Assembly (NCBI RefSeq): GCF_030817275.1
Contig: NZ_JAUSZD010000002.1
Location: forward strand, 3,100,001 to 3,164,000
Reading direction: 5' to 3'
Length of the DNA: 64,000 bases
From: Paenibacillus sp. V4I7
Lineage (GTDB): Bacteria; Bacillota; Bacilli; Paenibacillales; NBRC-103111
Position 1 is the stretch's first letter. Each line of letters starts with the position of its first letter. Under the pieces are notes generated by a model. The model made no database searches. It was not told the DNA's origin and saw nothing but the letters and a program-made list of their open reading frames with translations. A program made the translations under genes and the position numbers. Shown here one piece after another: positions 61,073 to 64,000 of the stretch.

Positions 61073-61798
61073 ATGAAAAAATTCACTTTAGGTCTCTTGT
61101 CTGGAATAATGCTTACAGCCAGTACCACTGTGATTGCGGCTTCATTAGATGTTACTTTATTTCCAGCTAAATATGTCATTAATAATAATCAGGTTCCCTT
61201 ACCAGAAGAATATACTAGTCTAAACTACAATGGTCATGCTTACGTCCCAGTTAGGTTTGTTAGTGAGAATTTCGGCGCAAATGTTGACTATGATTCTAAT
61301 TTAACTAAGATTCTTATTAATAACGAAGGTTTAAAGTTCACTGCTGAAAATAACATGAAATTTGGTAACCTAATTACTTACTTAGCAGAAAATAAGACCA
61401 AAGTTTCTTTTATGTTACAGAGTGACTTGGATAATGTGATAGGTGGGAATCTTTATTTTTACGATGACAGTGCTGTTTTATTAAGCAAAATTTCTATCGG
61501 TGGAGAGTATAAAGCGGGAACCTCTAAAATTGAAGGATTTGCTGAGGAGGATGTTTCAAACTATAAATACGTGGTCTTAAGAATTGGTATGAACCTAGGT
61601 AAAAATTATCAACCTGGACAATTGACTGATCAGCAAAGAGACGAGATTGCAAAGAATGGATTATTAAAAATTGGTATACCAGTCAACCAGGTCGAGAAAT
61701 TAGGAGTTAAAAGAAGTATACTTTGGGACATTATTAAAACCTCGAACATGTCTAGTCTTGATAGCGCAAAACTGGCTGAGAAAATAAACGCAAGATAA
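61073..61798 (+). CDS. Secreted stalk-domain protein
   Basis: 241 residues with a signal peptide (to about IAASL, residue 24) and a copper-amine-oxidase N-terminal-like stalk domain at about residues 30-85 (YNGHAYVPVRFVSENFGANV). The remainder (residues 95-241) is a beta-rich module plus a helical end (SLDSAKLAEKINAR). ATG 61073 after TAGGAGGAA. The same stalk domain is used in the SLH protein at 43429. A role in the cell envelope is likely. Confidence 0.8.
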   Translation: MKKFTLGLLSGIMLTASTTVIAASLDVTLFPAKYVINNNQVPLPEEYTSLNYNGHAYVPVRFVSENFGANVDYDSNLTKILINNEGLKFTAENNMKFGNLITYLAENKTKVSFMLQSDLDNVIGGNLYFYDDSAVLLSKISIGGEYKAGTSKIEGFAEEDVSNYKYVVLRIGMNLGKNYQPGQLTDQQRDEIAKNGLLKIGIPVNQVEKLGVKRSILWDIIKTSNMSSLDSAKLAEKINAR

Positions 61799-61873
61799 AT
61801 CATTATTAATTTGCAAGATTGTTTCTAAAGGGAAACAGCTGCAGAAGTAGTTTTTGGGAATATCCTTAAACGC

Positions 61874-61914
61874 GAAACGAGCCTTAGAAGCGATTCTAGA
61901 GGCTTGTTTTTTTC
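61874..61914 (+). terminator. Rho-independent terminator
   Basis: ACGAGCCT...AGAGGCTTGT followed by TTTTTTC. Confidence 0.75.
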
Positions 61915-62140
61915 AGCTTTTTATTTTCTTTAAAAAAGTGTACTTTTGCAGTTGCCTCCAAATAAGGACTAGTTTTCTATGATTTATCCATTTTTTTTGA
62001 TTATCTTAGAGCCTACATAGCTAGAAAAAGGAAAAAATTTACAAAATATAAACCCAATAAATGTAAATAATCGTCTACAATATAGTAGTGGGAGATAAAG
62101 GTAATGAAAATTCGGATCTTAAAAAAAGGAGACAATGAAA

Positions 62141-63286
62141 ATGAAAAAACTTTTAGCTGTTGCATTAGGTTTTACACTAACCTTTTCTGTGGTTTTACCT
62201 ACTTCATTTGCTACATCTACTAACAAAGAAATCTCTGAGGTTGAGAAGAAACTAATCAATAAAGGAGTTTCGAAAGAGGAAATTACTAATCTTGGGAAAA
62301 AGTACACTAGTATTATTGATAACGTATTGCAGTCTGAAGATCTATCCAACGAGCAATTGAGAAATTTAGTAAATGGTTTATTGGATCGAGAAACTGATGA
62401 TGAAAAAGTAAAAAAGGGTACAATGAAGAAGCAGGATGGTTATAAAGAACTCCCTAAGCATGACTTTAATATGTACAAGCCTAAAGAATTAATAAAATCA
62501 AGAGATTTAAAAAATGAGGTTTCAGCGCTTGCATCGTCACCTAGTGAAGAACACTCAACTGGTGTAATTAGAAATGTTATCTCACAATGGGGATATTCAA
62601 CAACAACTATGAAAATAGATTTACCTTCTGTATATCTAAATAAAACAAATGATAGTTCCTCATATGTATTTGGCGGAGCGTATACTAAAAATCCAAGCAC
62701 AGGTATGCCCTATTCTGGGGCAGATCTAGGCGTAGGTACTGAAGATTCGAGCGGAAGATATTGGTTCCCGGTTATATACTTAGGGTTGCCCGGGTGGGAC
62801 GGTAAACGTCTACCAGGGGAAGATGATGACGGATGGTACCAATCTCCAACGGTTAGTATTGACAAAAATCAAGTGCAGAAACTATACATGATTGTAGAAG
62901 CAAACGATGATCAACTAATTCTCTCGATTTTTAATGGCATTACATATTCAGAAATATCAAGTATTAGCATGTATGCTCCTGGTAGATATTTTACCAATGA
63001 AGGACAAAATGTTCAGTTAGCTCAACAGGCATCAATATGTTATCTAGCACGTGGCGATGGTACTTACAATGGTTATCTACAATCAGGATCATACATGAGA
63101 TATGCTACTTTTTCAAATGTATATATTTATAATGATTTGAACTTACCTAACGGAACTTTATGGACAAGCTCTTATACTTCAGCGATAACAAAAGGAGAAA
63201 CGACTCAAGCAGCTGCGAAAATTAATGCTTCCGTATTTTCCGCTGATTACAACCATCAGGTTTTTTACAGCAACTTATTTTTCTAA
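62141..63286 (+). CDS. Secreted protein of unknown function (possibly YrpD-like)
   Basis: 381 residues. Signal peptide to about TSFAT (residue 24). A helical, Lys/Glu-rich pro-region lies at about 25-135, then a beta-rich domain (YSGADLGVGTEDSSGRYWFP, about residues 193-212; GWYQSPTVSIDKNQVQKLYM). The latter vaguely resembles the Bacillus YrpD family, which is uncharacterised. ATG 62141 rather than 62135 gives a normal 9 base distance to GGAG. Function unknown. Confidence 0.7.
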   Translation: MKKLLAVALGFTLTFSVVLPTSFATSTNKEISEVEKKLINKGVSKEEITNLGKKYTSIIDNVLQSEDLSNEQLRNLVNGLLDRETDDEKVKKGTMKKQDGYKELPKHDFNMYKPKELIKSRDLKNEVSALASSPSEEHSTGVIRNVISQWGYSTTTMKIDLPSVYLNKTNDSSSYVFGGAYTKNPSTGMPYSGADLGVGTEDSSGRYWFPVIYLGLPGWDGKRLPGEDDDGWYQSPTVSIDKNQVQKLYMIVEANDDQLILSIFNGITYSEISSISMYAPGRYFTNEGQNVQLAQQASICYLARGDGTYNGYLQSGSYMRYATFSNVYIYNDLNLPNGTLWTSSYTSAITKGETTQAAAKINASVFSADYNHQVFYSNLFF

Positions 63287-63524
63287 ATAGAAAAAGAAGC
63301 TCAATATAATGTACGACGACACCAACATTGTTGTTGTCAGCTTCTGAAACAACTAACGGCATTAAAAACATCGGGACGCTTCAGTTATAGAAACAGATCA
63401 CGAATTGATAATGACAGCTGCGAGCGATTTACGGCTATTAATGAGACCCGACAAAAAGTGGCTTGCCAGCATATCACCGAACGAAACAACGAGGCGAGGG
63501 AACGGCTCAATTTTTGTTCTTCAA

Positions 63525-63561
63525 TAACTTTCAACAAAATGTCTGTTTTGTTGAAAGTTGT
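63525..63561. repeat. Perfect inverted repeat
   Basis: AACTTTCAACAAAA, 4 base loop region, then TTTTGTTGAAAGTT. A strong hairpin without a clear T-run; terminator or element end. Confidence 0.6.
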
Positions 63562-63902
63562 TTAGGGAACATTTGTTTGATATACGTATCCAGCTGAGGT
63601 ATTAGATGAAACGGCGCGAGAAAAACAATGGAGGTCATCGATGGAGCTGGAGAACAGGAAGAGGCAGATTAGGTCGCGACTCATTTATCTTATTTTTTCT
63701 ACTCTTGTTCATACCACTGCTTCCTAAGAAAGATAATTAGGTTAAATTAAGCAATATTTAGCAATCTATCAATCGGTTTTTTTACTCTGGGAAAATTTAA
63801 TCACTAGAGTAAGAAAGATTGTCCCAAAGGCTGAACATGGTACTTATTCGGCAGCTTCGGTTTTTCCCTCTTTTGTCTGGATCGGGATGGATCCAAGCCG
63901 CG
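63562..63902. other. Gene-poor window end
   Basis: Short open frames only. A GGCTG...CAGC hairpin near 63830-63856 precedes the recombinase-site-like element. Confidence 0.3.
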
Positions 63903-64000
63903 GGAATGAGATAAAGTTCTTGTCATTTATGAGATAATGTTCTTGACATCATCTGTAAGAGAAAAAGAACATACATCTATAGAGATCCGCACACAGCGCG
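63903..64000 (-). repeat. TGACAAGAAC element, probable copy D, inverted and cut by the window end
   Basis: Minus-strand half-sites TGACAAGAACTTTATCTC (ending 63925 on plus) and TGTCAAGAACATTATCTC (ending 63947), then a plus-oriented GAAAAAGAACATACATCT at 63961. The order is the mirror of copies A-C, although the spacer AGCCA is not evident here. Confidence 0.5.

Overview
The window looks like a chromosomal segment of a Paenibacillus-type endospore former. The evidence is a complete GerA-type germinant receptor operon, a YesM/YesN-style two-component system next to a sugar ABC importer and secreted polysaccharide lyases, SLH and copper-amine-oxidase-like stalk domains, a DUF3231 protein, AGGAGG-type ribosome binding sites and moderate, patchy GC. 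No rRNA, tRNA or CRISPR array was seen.

Layout. 0-1.3 kb: end of an unknown gene, a tiny two-helix membrane gene and a decayed methyltransferase. 1.3-6.6 kb: ordinary backbone (HxlR regulator, aldo/keto reductase, gerA-gerB-gerC). 6.7-21.7 kb and 35.3-53.4 kb: an array of about 35 short, mostly single-gene units, nearly all on the plus strand, separated by about 40 full or partial copies of one roughly 85-100 bp repeat. 21.7-35.2 kb: a uronic-acid polysaccharide utilisation island (response regulator, heparinase II/III-like lyase, PL8 lyase, solute-binding protein, two permeases, histidine kinase) that interrupts the array. 53.5-64 kb: secreted or surface proteins, terminators and many gene fragments.

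The most interesting object is the array. Each complete repeat has a left box (L, consensus AACTAACGGAAACGATAGTT) just after a gene, a GC-rich hairpin (often GGCTGCCG...CGGCAGCC, sometimes with a T-run) and a right box (R, consensus GTTAACGGGCAGGATA) before the next gene. L and R are both imperfect palindromes of related design. Several genes take their stop codon from the TAA inside L, and many units have an extended -10 (TGGTAAAAT-like) just after R. Gene content is a miscellany: immunity-like proteins (SMI1/KNR4, Imm26-like, TriTu-like), GNAT acetyltransferases, a Nudix hydrolase, an ADP-ribosylglycohydrolase, DinB, GrpB, lipoproteins and small membrane proteins. Some are visibly GC-richer than their neighbours, and one unit is present three times. 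This resembles an integron cassette array, but the boxes do not match integron attC core sites and no recombinase gene is in the window. The inference is an undescribed cassette-like system; a gene-end-loving MITE/REP family is the main alternative.

Two other mobile systems are layered on it. An IS110-family element occurs twice (11.7-12.7 kb truncated, 41.5-43.2 kb frameshifted), each copy abutting an R box. The non-coding end of the second copy contains CGTTAACGG, matching that target, as expected if a bridge RNA guides it. A second repeat family, with TGACAAGAAC-like half-sites, a hairpin and an 8 bp spacer containing AGCCA, occurs at 13.6, 35.1 and 56.0 kb, with a probable inverted copy at 63.9 kb. 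It looks like a site for a site-specific recombinase, and one copy truncates a histidine kinase gene.

Many array genes carry single-base frameshifts or stops, so the array seems to hold both live and decaying genes, unless some of these indels are sequencing errors.
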